From Temnopleurus reevesii (lineage: Eukaryota > Echinodermata > Echinoidea > Temnopleuroida > Temnopleuridae), in assembly GCA_036244855.1 (NCBI GenBank), contig BQKZ01013459.1, positions 1 to 11,631 of the forward strand: a stretch of 11,631 bases of DNA. Direction: 5' to 3'. Positions 1 through 8,582 of the stretch are shown in pieces. A model generated the notes under the pieces. It was not told the DNA's origin. It did not search any database and was given only the letters and a program-made list of their open reading frames with translations. Each line of letters starts with the position of its first letter. Position 1 is the stretch's first letter. The position numbers and the translations under genes were made by a program.

Positions 1-720
1 TAGGAGCTTGATGCTTTTTAGAATATCAGTATTTCTAATCATCGGTATAGCAACTAGAAATGTAATGTCAAGAGGATAAGCAGTGATATTAACACATCTC
101 TAAAATGAGAATAGAATCATGTAAAATCTGACGGAAATTCAGGGAAATGCTCAATTTCCGTTCAGAAATCATCTATTTGTAGAGTAGACCTGGCCTGCAA
201 GTCTAGACCTCAATCCAGGTAGATTATTTACTGCTGCTGACAAGTTGGAATAAGTTTGTCTGGAAGGGAAGTCTACACAGCTACAAGCATTGCCTAACAA
301 CTGGGAGTAGTGATAGTCTATATCCTCCAGACACATAAATGCAAAGTAGTTAACATTACTGAATGAATCACTTTATTGGGTTTAGACTTGTAGACTAGCT
401 TAAATCCTCATCTAAAGCCCAGTCTTACGATCTTGGCAGAATTTAGAACAGAAGCGAAGACTTGAAAAAGGTCAAGATGGAGTTAGAGCAGACATCTAAT
501 TCCTGCGATAATCTTTCTTGGAAGTTATCTCTTGTAATCATAATTCATATCAATAAATTGTTTTGAGGACTTTGCATATCAGCACTTCCTTCCAGGCCTA
601 CTTAGGTTGGGATCAACACAGGCCGATAAAGACATCTCCAGACATCCTATGCTTTCATGAAGACTTTCTGATGTTAGGGACAACTTTTCAAACAGCTAGA
701 ATAAGGAGAGCTGAGTGAGC
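1..720. other. Unique-looking AT-rich non-coding DNA
   Basis: No long open frame, convincing exon or recognisable mobile element is visible. The one structured item is an inverted repeat at 128-165, listed separately. Confidence 0.5.
128..165. repeat. Short inverted repeat (hairpin)
   Basis: The left arm CTGACGGAAATT (128-139) is the reverse complement of the right arm AATTTCCGTTCAG (153-165) apart from one bulged base. The loop is 13 bases. The inner nine pairs are perfect. Confidence 0.6.
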
Positions 721-723
721 CTT

Positions 724-752
724 CCCCCCCCCCCCCAAAAAAAAAAAAAAAA
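724..752. repeat. C13-A16 homopolymer junction
   Basis: A run of 13 C (724-736) is followed directly by 16 A (737-752). Length is likely to vary between individuals, and this is a place where assembly or sequencing errors are common. Confidence 0.9.
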
Positions 753-1103
753 TCTGCCTGTTTCAGTTTAATTTGAATTATGAAAGTTTAGTTGTTATTA
801 GTATATTATAAAAAAATTGTGGAATCTTACTTTGTGTCATTATCAAGAAGTTGTTCCGAGAACTTCCCTATCTGACGGTTCTTCCTAAAGTACTTGAATG
901 AGGATCAACTCATGTCCTATAAATCTCAGAGATCCCTCAACATCACTTTGTGAAGTGTCAGGAAGATGTGCCTAAAAATTCCAAGTTCAGCACAACTTTT
1001 TATAAACAATTTAAATATGGAGAACGGAGTGAGCCACACATTTTTACTAGTATTTGTTTTTATCAGTGTGATGATGTTAAAATATATTTATTATGTGAGA
1101 TTG

Positions 1104-1290
1104 TTTAAAATCCTAACTTTTGACATTAAAAATGTCTAGTTTTAGTCTGGTTAAAGAATGTAAAAATTGTTAAAATCCTGATGTTTTAAAATGTCTGTAG
1201 ATTTGGTGTAGTCATAGAATGGAAGAATGTTTAAAATCCTGATTTTGACATCGAAATGTTTGTAGTTTTTTGTGGTCATTGAATATTTGT
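1104..1290. repeat. Degenerate tandem repeat, three copies of about 60-66 bp
   Basis: Copies begin at about 1104, 1170 and 1230, each with TTAAAATCCT. Each continues through a variant of TTTTGACATxxAAATGTxTGTAG and ends near GAATG or GAATATTTG. Copies differ by substitutions and small gaps, so the array is old. No coding potential is visible. Confidence 0.75.
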
Positions 1291-2209
1291 CCAGCTAATT
1301 TGAGGAAGTTAGGGATAAAGATAGGCGGTAACTTTTATCGAATATGACACTGCCCTTTGACAAGTGATGCAAGAAACACCCAATGAGCATATCTTGTCAC
1401 ATGATGACCACCATCCTCTATGCCCTTGTCTGTCCGCATAATGAACTTATTAAGCTTAATCAGCGTAACCAGTAGGTCTAAGCGGGCTGTTGCCAATTTA
1501 CTGGGTCAAATTCAAGTTTGCCTCGTTGAGTTGGAGCTTCAACAGGTTGGTGGAAATTTGAAAATTTGTGCATTTCCTTGGAAGCTAATTCAATATTGGG
1601 GTTTGCCCGGTATGCAGTTTCGCACTGTCACTGTGCTTCATTCTTTGTGCCCCTCCCCTCCCCCAATAAATGATTTTTTTTAAACCTATAAATACTGACA
1701 AACAAAATAATACAAAACTCATTCCATTCACAATAAAATAAAATGTGTTAATAAGTTTCATTGTGAAAATTTATGAATAAGAAATAATATTTCTGTTGCA
1801 CAAATTGAAATTATTTTAGCATGTGGATGAAGTGGTGTACTCCATCGAAAATGTTTATTATTATTATTATACTTTCAAAAAGGCTGAGACTTAGCCAGAA
1901 AAGTCTAGCGATCACTAGAAGACAAAAAAAAATCAAATCAACAGGTCAAAGAAAGTTTGAAGCACATTGAAGCACAATAAATAAATTAATGAATATTTTT
2001 ATGATATCACTCAACAATGATTTTGCATGCAAATTTGCATTTTATAGTTCTGTAATTTGATATATGTCATATACTTTTCTGCAAGAAGTTTATTATATCT
2101 TACTGTTTAAATCCTGCTCTTTCAACCCCATTAAACTGAAGAAAAAAATCTATCTTTTGGATATTTAAAAACGATAGGGTTAAAACGGATTCTTAAAAAC
2201 AACGAGTTG
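1291..2209. other. AT-rich non-coding DNA with a (TTA)n run
   Basis: It contains a short (TTA)n microsatellite at about 1855-1870 and an A9 run near 1924. An open frame at 1420-1683 codes for an unremarkable peptide with no recognisable domain, and I read it as chance. A palindrome at 2027-2040 is listed separately. Confidence 0.5.
2027..2040. promoter_or_regulatory. Perfect 14-bp palindrome made of two octamer (POU-type) motifs
   Basis: ATGCAAATTTGCAT is a perfect palindrome composed of ATGCAAAT and its reverse complement overlapping. ATGCAAAT is the classical octamer bound by POU-domain factors. It is preceded by TTTGC, so a second overlapping palindrome (TTTGCATGCAAA, 2022-2033) is present. 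A regulatory role is inference; AT-rich DNA gives such words by chance. Confidence 0.3.
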
Positions 2210-2415
2210 TAAGAAGATAACAGTCAGGAGTGCATGACATAAGTCATAACCTATGACCAAATTTGCCAATTTAAATAAAAGCCACTGTTCAGTATTATTA
2301 TTTATATATTCATAACTTTCTTATTTAGTATCCGATTTTCTTCAAAAGTTTTTTGATCTGTTGGTCTGAATTTTTTCTACCTTTAATTAAAGTAAGATTT
2401 TTCTGGCATGACCTA
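2210..2415. repeat. Probable old dispersed repeat (MITE-like fragment)
   Basis: The stretch CATAACTTTCTTATTT (about 2311-2326), followed by TATCCGATTTTCTTCAAA and later TAAGATTTTTCT, matches my memory of an interspersed repeat common in sea urchin and other marine invertebrate sequence. In that family, 'rigid' sentences of this kind follow a small ATGACAT-type segment, as here near 2234. I cannot define the ends or class. Confidence 0.4.
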
Positions 2416-2690
2416 GTCTTAGTCTTTGCCAAAACTATTGTTGGGATTTAAATCCGTCCCTCCAATAGTGAAAAAGTACACGCAGCATGCTAACTGTCCA
2501 AGGAGGTGTCATAAATAAATAGGCAGACAAGATTGTGATAACTCCATTTCTTTTTGCCAGGAGAATTTGTCCTTCCAAGAATCTTATAGCTGTCAGGATG
2601 CATTGAAATGAATTTGACAATCATCGTTTTATGGGTCGAAGGCAACGTCTATTATTGAATGGAGATGAAGAATGAAAATGAGAAAGAATG
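2416..2690. other. Non-coding DNA, nothing recognised
   Basis: A 61-codon minus-strand open frame (2435-2620) shows no domain, no favourable start context and no clear splice partner. I treat it as chance. Confidence 0.4.
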
Positions 2691-2824
2691 GGACAGGTGG
2701 AGATAATTGTGTACAATGGAGGGAGAGAAAGAAAGAGAAAGAGGGATAGAAGAAAGATAGGGAGACAAAGGGATTCATGTATGTTAGCATCTATTGAAAA
2801 TAGAGATACTGAAAATGAAAAAGA

Positions 2825-2826
<2 letters not shown>

Positions 2827-2858
<32 letters not shown>
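2827..2858 (+). repeat. (AG)16 microsatellite
   Basis: There are sixteen uninterrupted AG units, followed by GGGGAGGG and further GA-rich sequence. A mirror-repeat purine tract such as this can adopt triplex (H-DNA) structure under supercoiling; here that is inference. Confidence 0.95.
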
Positions 2859-2861
<3 letters not shown>

Positions 2862-3000
2862 GAGGGAGAGAGAGACATACAGACAGACAGAGACAGAGAG
2901 AGAGATAGATGGGATAGGGATAAAACAAGGGGGCACAAAATGGAAAAGAGAAAGAGAGATGGACAGAGAGAGGGGGAAAAGAGAGAGGGAAAGAGAGATT

Positions 3001-3006
<6 letters not shown>

Positions 3007-3034
<28 letters not shown>
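3007..3034 (+). repeat. (GT)14 microsatellite
   Basis: There are fourteen uninterrupted GT units with an imperfect unit just upstream, followed within 10 bases by a second (GA)n run at about 3049-3060. Alternating purine-pyrimidine DNA of this length can form Z-DNA. Confidence 0.95.
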
Positions 3035-3036
<2 letters not shown>

Positions 3037-3370
3037 ATGTGTGAGATAGAGAGAGAGAGATAAAGATAACTAGAGAAAGAGAGGGAGAAAAGAAACAAAA
3101 CTAAACAAAAACAAAAACATGAAGAAAAGCTTGATAGAGAGTGAGTATTAGACAATTAGAAAAGAAAATTAGGAAAGGTGAATGGGAAAATAAGAGCGAG
3201 TTAAACAAAGAAATTTGAGGAAAAAATAGAACATGTGAAGAAGGACGGCTAAAGATGGATAATAGATAACTCTATATGGCGAGAGAGGAAAGAAAGGGAG
3301 ACGGTTGGAGATTGTAAGAGAGAGAGAACAAGGGCGAGGAAAATGGAACCGTACCAGGAAGAAAGAGATT

Positions 3371-4889
3371 TAGGCAGTGGAAATATAGATACATGTATGT
3401 TTATATTATGCTTCTGTGCTATTGTTGCAGTCGAGGGCAACGCTTTTCAACTGCAATGAATGAAGCTGGTATTCTGTCCCGGCCGAGTCCTGAACGAGAT
3501 ATTTCCTCCACCAAAACAAAGCCTCTCGGTGTGTTTAGTCTCGGGTGGACCGATTACCATCCATCTTTTCTGGCAGTCAGACTGACACTGATTTTGTTCG
3601 CAATTCTGTTCAAGACCATCACTGGGGAAGGTTATTTTGATCATCGATGTACGACTAGTTCGTCTCATTTTCAAGTTCATTGGAGTTTAAACGGACAGGG
3701 TTTCGTACATTTTCGCGGTTTGCATAAATAGAATGATGTGCCCCACCGTGACATCGATGATGCGGATTGCTTTCATCACATGACTCTATAATCAGAATCA
3801 GTTAAGGAAAAGAGACTGAGATTTTTCGCTTCAGTTGATGTTTCATGTTCCTGTCGAGTATTGGATATCGCGAATGAGCTTTCATCATGGTTGTCTGATT
3901 ACAGCAGAAATAAGCAGAGTACCTGGGCTTTTTTGCGGGTCATTTGAGTACATTCCCCAATGCTATGTTCATTTTTCTCTCCGCGATCATGACAGAGGAT
4001 TTGAACCCTGACCCTAAGCTTGATGAAGCATACTATCTAGGCTCTACTCGGTGAAAGAAATATGAAAGGCCCTTGGAAATCGGAGAGGGAAATATTTAAC
4101 GATTGTAGAACATATGTCAAAAGGGCTTATTTCAATAAGTGTTTGACATTTCAAGCTTATTTCAACTTGAGTGTTGATATTGATTAAGTGCGTACACCAC
4201 GAGGGATAAAAGAGGGATCGGACTTGTGAATAAATGGAGAAAATATTTAGCAATCATTGGACCAGTCACAAGCATTTAGTTCTCTGAGTAATGGACAACT
4301 ATCATTCTTGTTTCATCGTCGCCTGATAGGAGTTCTGATATTGATGTGTATGGATTGATTGCAATATCAAAAGTGAATCATGGAGAGAAATACTTTACGA
4401 TCAAAGAAATTGATGTGAAGTTCTATTTTCTGTACAATATCCTTTTCTCATATCACTTGTGTGATGTTTAGAATAAGGTGAATGTATTTGCCTGGCCATC
4501 TATTCCTCTTACGCATAGATGGTTGAGTAAAGCCAGTAGCTGGATAAAGTGATCACTGCTTTGGAAATCCATAAGACTGATGGATGAATATATAGAAAGT
4601 GATCCAACAATCGCAGAACATATGTCGTATGTTTTATCCCTTTGATTGCTTGACATTTCCTTTCAGTCTTTGGAACAAGTTTTGAGGATGCCAAATGATT
4701 TCCGCAGATGCCCCTAGTCCTAATACAGGGATCAATGACTCCTTAGCTCATGTGGATCTCCTCCAACTGTTTGATTTATAAATGGAATGGTGCCCTAAGT
4801 GCGAGTTATACGCAGATGTAACAAATTGGCTCAGTCATTGCCAAGTCAGGGTCTATTTGATGGTAGGGATTGCTCTCGGTCCTTGAGCC
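3371..4889. other. Unique, moderately GC-rich non-coding DNA
   Basis: The 112-codon forward frame at 3393-3731 and the 77-codon reverse frame at 3447-3680 overlap each other. Neither has a recognisable domain or convincing splice sites. Weakly similar words (GAACATATGTC near 4108 and 4616; TTGACATTTC near 4143 and 4649) suggest a very old local duplication. Its position upstream of a probable promoter makes it a plausible place for distal regulatory elements, which is inference. Confidence 0.4.
4125..4184. repeat. Imperfect 30-bp tandem duplication
   Basis: GCTTATTTCAA begins copies at 4125 and 4155, and both continue to GTGTTTGACATT or GTGTTGATATT. Confidence 0.55.
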
Positions 4890-5651
4890 GGAGGATTACT
4901 TCTAGCATCCTGCCCGCAAAGTAGTTGGATTGGTGCGCTTGTTCGCTCCCTCTCTCTCATCCGTTAGAGTTTGGAGAAAGCAACCAGGGATCACTCCAGT
5001 CATCTGCATCAAACGGGTCAGCCCCCTACAAGCGCCCGGACTGCAGTGGTCGTAATTCAATCGGTGCGGAGTAAACATCGAGATATGTTTTTAAGCCTGT
5101 AATTTACGAGGTCTGTTTTTCCAAAAAGCGTGTGTCTGCCCCAGAGCCAAGCTACCCTCGACCCCACCGACCCCGCCTGAACTTGGGGACCAAGGCAACA
5201 GTCGCATGCCATTCAAGGAATTCTTTTCTTTGACTCATACTTGCCATTTTTCACCTCCTCCGTCTTCCCACTTCCAGCCTCAACCATTTGGTGATTATTT
5301 TTCCGCTGGACTAAAAGGATTAAACCCGGCCCCCATTACCCTTGATATAGGCTTACGCATCCACCTTCAAGTCTTTCATCTGGAATTGTGATATTATTTG
5401 CAGATTTTTCTTGAAATATTTGGCCGCTTCCTGTTGGATTGGATCGTTCAATCACCAAAGTTCATTAATTTGGGCTATTTTGACCCAGTTCTCGACAGAT
5501 TCATAGCCTGCCGTCGCTAGTTTACCCCCACACTGTGTTGATTCTCGATTTGTAAGTAATCGCACGATGTACGTGATCGCGGTTCCTCCCAACCATCTAT
5601 TATCAACAATATAGCGATTTTGATTTCATCGATTTGATCACATTTGCCAAG
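4890..5651 (+). promoter_or_regulatory. Probable promoter and 5' UTR region of the gene starting at 5652
   Basis: This stretch has clearly more CpG and higher GC than the AT-rich DNA on both sides, and it runs into the ATG at 5652. It contains ATTGG near 4928 and again near 5435 (CCAAT on the minus strand). GGATTA occurs near 4892 and 5318, the core bound by Otx-type homeodomain proteins. CACG and CGTG half-sites flank five bases at about 5562-5574. I see no clear TATA box at a sensible distance, and the transcription start cannot be placed. A GTAAGT at about 5551 and a TTATTTGCAG at about 5393-5402 could be splice signals of a non-coding leader, but neither is decisive. The promoter role is inferred from composition and position only. 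Confidence 0.4.
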
Positions 5652-5788
5652 ATGATAGTGGGCGTCATGGAAGGGAATGTCTCGAATAACAATGGAACGG
5701 CCCTAGATACGGAGGGGGTAGAGATCATAGAGAAAGGCCTGGTCAAACGAATGATTGCCGACGCTAACCGGAAATGTAACACTTTGAG
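5652..5788 (+). CDS. First coding exon of an unidentified protein-coding gene (5'-partial gene model)
   Basis: The ATG at 5652 is preceded by GCCAAG, a strong animal start context with A at -3. The frame upstream is open only back to a TGA at about 5572 and has no other ATG, which favours this start; a second ATG in the frame, six codons in, is an alternative. The exon ends at AG/GTAAGT (5787-5794), a near-perfect splice donor, giving 45 codons plus two bases (AG) of codon 46, so Arg or Ser follows. The peptide starts MIVGVMEGNVSNNNGTALDT. It then has a charged, probably helical stretch (EGVEIIEKGLVKRM, about residues 21-34) and ends near ADANRKCNTL. It has no signal peptide or membrane segment; NVS and NGT match the N-glycosylation pattern but would matter only in a secreted protein. 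I do not recognise the family. The exon sits at the 3' edge of the window's most CpG-dense stretch, as expected for a first exon. That it is an exon is fairly likely; its function is unknown. Confidence 0.6.
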
Positions 5789-6799
5789 GTAAGTCACAAT
5801 TGTCCGGAGTTGATTCCTGAATTGTTGTTATGGAAAAGTGTAAAAAGCAAAATTGATTCTTGAGAGTTTACTTTACCCTTATTACAATCTGGTGTTATGG
5901 TTTTGCAACATGTGTTAGAGAGAAAAATTGCATCTCGTTGATGTTGTTATGACATTTTTACACAAGTTTTGTTATTGTGCATTATTATTGGTCAAATTGG
6001 TATTACTATTTTAATTTGACAATATGATGATAAAATTACACATAATTGCAAAGTGATTAAAAAAAAAACACCACTGTATTTCTAGCCCTTCTGTTAAAAA
6101 AAGATAATAATCAAAATCTATAAAATCCAGTGTACAGCTGACCAGGGGAGATAATCTCTTTTATTCATAAGATAAGTTTTGATTCATACAATAAGATTTG
6201 ATTAAAATTTTGTATGATCATCTACATTCAAATTCAGACGACCCATATTTTGGGAAACTTTTGATCTTGCGTGATCATGTGACCTTCAGAGTGTGATCCA
6301 AATCTCGCTCGGAAACTGAAACCTGTGCATTCTTTTGCAGACAGCCCAACAATGGTTATTTGAACACCGCAATTGAGGCCATTTGCATTATTCGCTAGAT
6401 TTTCCGTATTTCGGTTAGAACTATGTAGGCGTGAGAAATGCACACAGAAGTTATATAGAGAAAAAGGGATGAAAAGCCAATGCCATTTAGCTGAGCCTGC
6501 TCAGATGGAACTAATGTTCATATTATACACCAACGGTTATTTTGGGGGGAATATCCTTGTATATAAAATGGTTTGAATTGTAAGATATTTGAAGAAGAAT
6601 GTTTGTAGTTGAGGGTATTAACATAAGGTGTTGATTTGTGTGATCTTTTGAGGGTTGAAAAGATACTTTGAAAATTCCTCCTTTGGTTTTGTTGAATGGA
6701 AACATGTGTCCAGGGGTTTTGGTAAAGAAAGGTTAGATTTTATTGTGCTTTTATAAGGCATTCCAGCGAATTGATAGCTGTTTTTTCCTTAACAGATTG
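5789..6799 (+). other. Presumed intron sequence after the first coding exon
   Basis: This is AT-rich DNA downstream of the donor at 5788, with A-runs near 6059-6068 and no long credible open frame. It contains the candidate acceptor at 6340/6341. Confidence 0.4.
6341..6398 (+). other. Candidate second (terminal) exon joining in frame to 5652-5788
   Basis: A pyrimidine-rich acceptor (ATTCTTTTGCAG, ending 6340) with a possible branch point (ACTGAAAC) about 25 bases upstream precedes this segment. Joined to the donor at 5788, codon 46 becomes AGA. The frame then reads RQPNNGYLNTAIEAICIIR and stops at TAG 6396-6398, for a 64-residue product and a 552-bp intron. There is no polyadenylation signal close by, and a tail this short can arise by chance. 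It may be a false acceptor, a pseudo-exon or the end of a short isoform. Confidence 0.2.
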
Positions 6800-7003
6800 A
6801 CAATAACCTTGCTTTATAAGAAATATCTCAAAACCCATCTTTATAATTCTTGTTGTAACCTTGCTTTATAAGAAACATCTCAAAACCCATCTTTATAATT
6901 CTTGTTGTAACATAATGTAGTCTTTCTAAGCAGCAATTTGTATCCTCTTGAAAAAGCGCTATTTAAATTCAAGTATTATTATCATTATTATTATTATTAT
7001 TAT
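6800..7003 (+). mobile_element. 5'-truncated non-LTR retrotransposon remnant (LINE 3' end, CR1/L2-like)
   Basis: One forward frame at 6810-6855 reads LLYKKYLKTHLYNSC. This resembles the FKxxLKTHLF-type tail that ends the reverse transcriptase ORF of many CR1/L2-like elements. It is followed by a short 3' UTR with AAAAAGCGCTATTTAAATTC and then an (ATT)n tail (about 6974-7002), the usual 3' microsatellite end of that clade. Everything upstream of the last few codons is missing, and an internal 52-bp duplication breaks the frame. The assignment is from motif memory; it could instead be a SINE that borrowed a LINE tail. Confidence 0.5.
6804..6911. repeat. Recent 52-bp tandem duplication
   Basis: Copy 1 (6804-6855) and copy 2 (6856-6907) are identical except for T at 6824 versus C at 6876. 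Four bases of a third copy follow. The period is not a multiple of three, so it disrupts the remnant reading frame. Confidence 0.95.
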
Positions 7004-7804
7004 GATAATTGTTACACGTATGAATACAGTGCAACACTGTAAAAATCCTTTGGAAATTATGAGCAAATTAAAAACTGCAGAAAGTTCACACATTTATAAA
7101 TGTAGGGTACTTTCAGAAATTAAATTTATATCAGAGAAAAACCTTCTTTTTATAAAGTCAAGGAGAAGAATTTGCATTCATATCATGGATCGATATTATT
7201 CAATTATTATTGCATTATAGCATAAATAGACCTACTTAGTTTTAGAATATTGAAAAAGAATCTCCTTCATTCACAGAGGAAGTCCCGCAAGAGACAGACA
7301 GCGCGTTCGGAAACCCGTAAAAATGTTCTGCCAAGAGACCTGATATAAAAAAAAAATCATAAAACAAAATATTAATACATGACATCCTCCTCTCTCTTTC
7401 AAAACGTTGTTCCGTCCCCGGTTTATCGCCACTTGCCAAGATATGATTTGATTTCAGCGCCAGGCAGCTGAACATGATGGGAGAAATTTATTTATAGGGG
7501 CGAGAAATTGAAAACAAGATAGAGGTGATAATGTCAATGTTTATGAGAGCTCCCTAGTCCCAGATACAGACTTTGATGTGCGGTTGTAGAGCTTCCACAA
7601 TTTTTAGGGTACATGTCTGTTCATTTTTATGATTTCCTTTTGTAATTATGGTAGATTCCCTTCAGATTTTATATTTTTCAGTAGATTTTCATGATTTCAT
7701 CAAGGAGATATGGCTTGTTTAAAAATTTTATCACATTAGTATTTTGAATGAAGCGTACTTTACTTATGAGGTAGACTAGTATGAGCTACACTGCATTGGC
7801 ATGA
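7004..7804. other. AT-rich non-coding DNA with one GC-richer patch
   Basis: A patch at about 7260-7500 has more G+C and CpG than its surroundings and holds a possible acceptor (7276-7278). The 90-codon frame at 6948-7220 starts inside the (ATT)n tail and is not credible. Confidence 0.4.
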
Positions 7805-7960
7805 CATTTGGAATGTGTTGTTGCTATCCCAAGATGCCTTAGCTTGGAAGCTCAATATTGCTACTTTATTGAATCACGTCTTCATATCATATTCTTTGAA
7901 ATTTAAGGAAGATTTCCTTCAAAATATATACCTGTTTTAGCAGGCATTGATTTATTGGAC
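7805..7960 (+). repeat. Local repeat family, copy A
   Basis: It shares TTGCTATCCCAAG, then CAATATTGCTACTTTATTGAATCA, then TTCTTTGAAATTxAAGGA and CCTGTTTxAG with copies B and C (core strings here kept short). It is the most diverged of the three. Confidence 0.7.
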
Positions 7961-8204
7961 TAGTTTGTTGCTAATTAAAAAATATTTTATATGCTTGAGA
8001 TGTTAGAATACAAACATAGCTGCCAACAATAATTAATTTGTAATAATCATTACAGACTTGTCAAGTTTTGTGTAAGCCCAAGAAAAGATGACTACTAATT
8101 TTTGCAACTCTAGCGCCATGCATTTTAATGTAAAATATGTGAAGATTACGAAGTTGGAACAGGATTATTACCAATTTCTTTTGACTCATGTTGGCTGCTA
8201 TATA

Positions 8205-8385
8205 CAAAAATAGGTTAGTTATATGTGTATGACGTGAAGAATCTGTCATTATTGTTATCCCAAGGTGGCGCTTCATAATATTGCTACTTTGTTGAATCAT
8301 GCCTTCTTATGATACTCTTTGAAATTCAAGGAGTATATCCTTGAACATGATCCTGTTTCAGACAGATATTTATTCATTTTATTTT
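8205..8385 (+). repeat. Local repeat family, copy B
   Basis: The core runs from TTGTTATCCCAAG (about 8252) through ATATTGCTACTTTGTTGAAT and CTCTTTGAAATTCAAGGAG to CCTGTTTCAGACAG. An upstream part (GTTATATGTGTATGACG) aligns with copy C. Confidence 0.75.
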
Positions 8386-8479
8386 TAGAAAAAAATCACT
8401 ATTTAAACAAAAAGATAAAAATAATTTTAGAATAATTTTGTAAGATCAAACTTGGGATGTTGACCAATGAAGTCAGACA

Positions 8480-8582
8480 AGTTTATATGTAGGCCTGCAT
8501 GATAATAAGAGTGTGTCGTTGTCGTTATCGCAAGATGCCACTTCATAATATTGCTACTTTATTGAATCATGCCTTCATATAA
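8480..8582 (+). repeat. Local repeat family, copy C (3'-truncated)
   Basis: GTTTATATGTAGGCCTGCATG, then TCGTTATCGCAAGATG, then CTTCATAATATTGCTAC and GAATCATGCCTTCATAT match copy B closely. Similarity stops at about 8582. Copies B and C share more than either does with A. Confidence 0.75.

Larger units (their letters stand above)
2690..3370 (+). repeat. Long purine-rich (polypurine/polypyrimidine) tract with embedded microsatellites
   Basis: The + strand is dominated by A and G for roughly 650 bases, mostly as GAGA, GAAA and GGGA words. This asymmetry produces long artificial open frames on both strands (Arg/Glu-rich forward, Ser/Leu-rich reverse), which are not genes. Simple repeats inside it are listed separately. 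Confidence 0.85.

Noticed and set aside
2621..3155. Overlapping long open frames on both strands (105, 123 and 89 codons)
   Set aside because: All lie in the purine-rich microsatellite tract. The peptides are Ser/Leu or Arg/Glu low complexity produced by the simple repeats.
3393..3731. 112-codon forward frame, the longest outside simple repeats apart from 8834-9178
   Set aside because: No recognisable domain, poor start context, no convincing splice signals, and an overlapping antisense frame of similar quality.
4040..4690. Similar words (GAACATATGTC, TTGACATTTC, GGAGAxAAATA) suggesting a duplicated ~500-bp block
   Set aside because: Matches are short and the sequence between them does not align by eye. 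Only the 30-bp pair at 4125-4184 is clear enough to list.
5603..5797. 64-codon minus-strand open frame over the first exon
   Set aside because: It is the antisense shadow of the forward exon, which has the better start context and a consensus donor.
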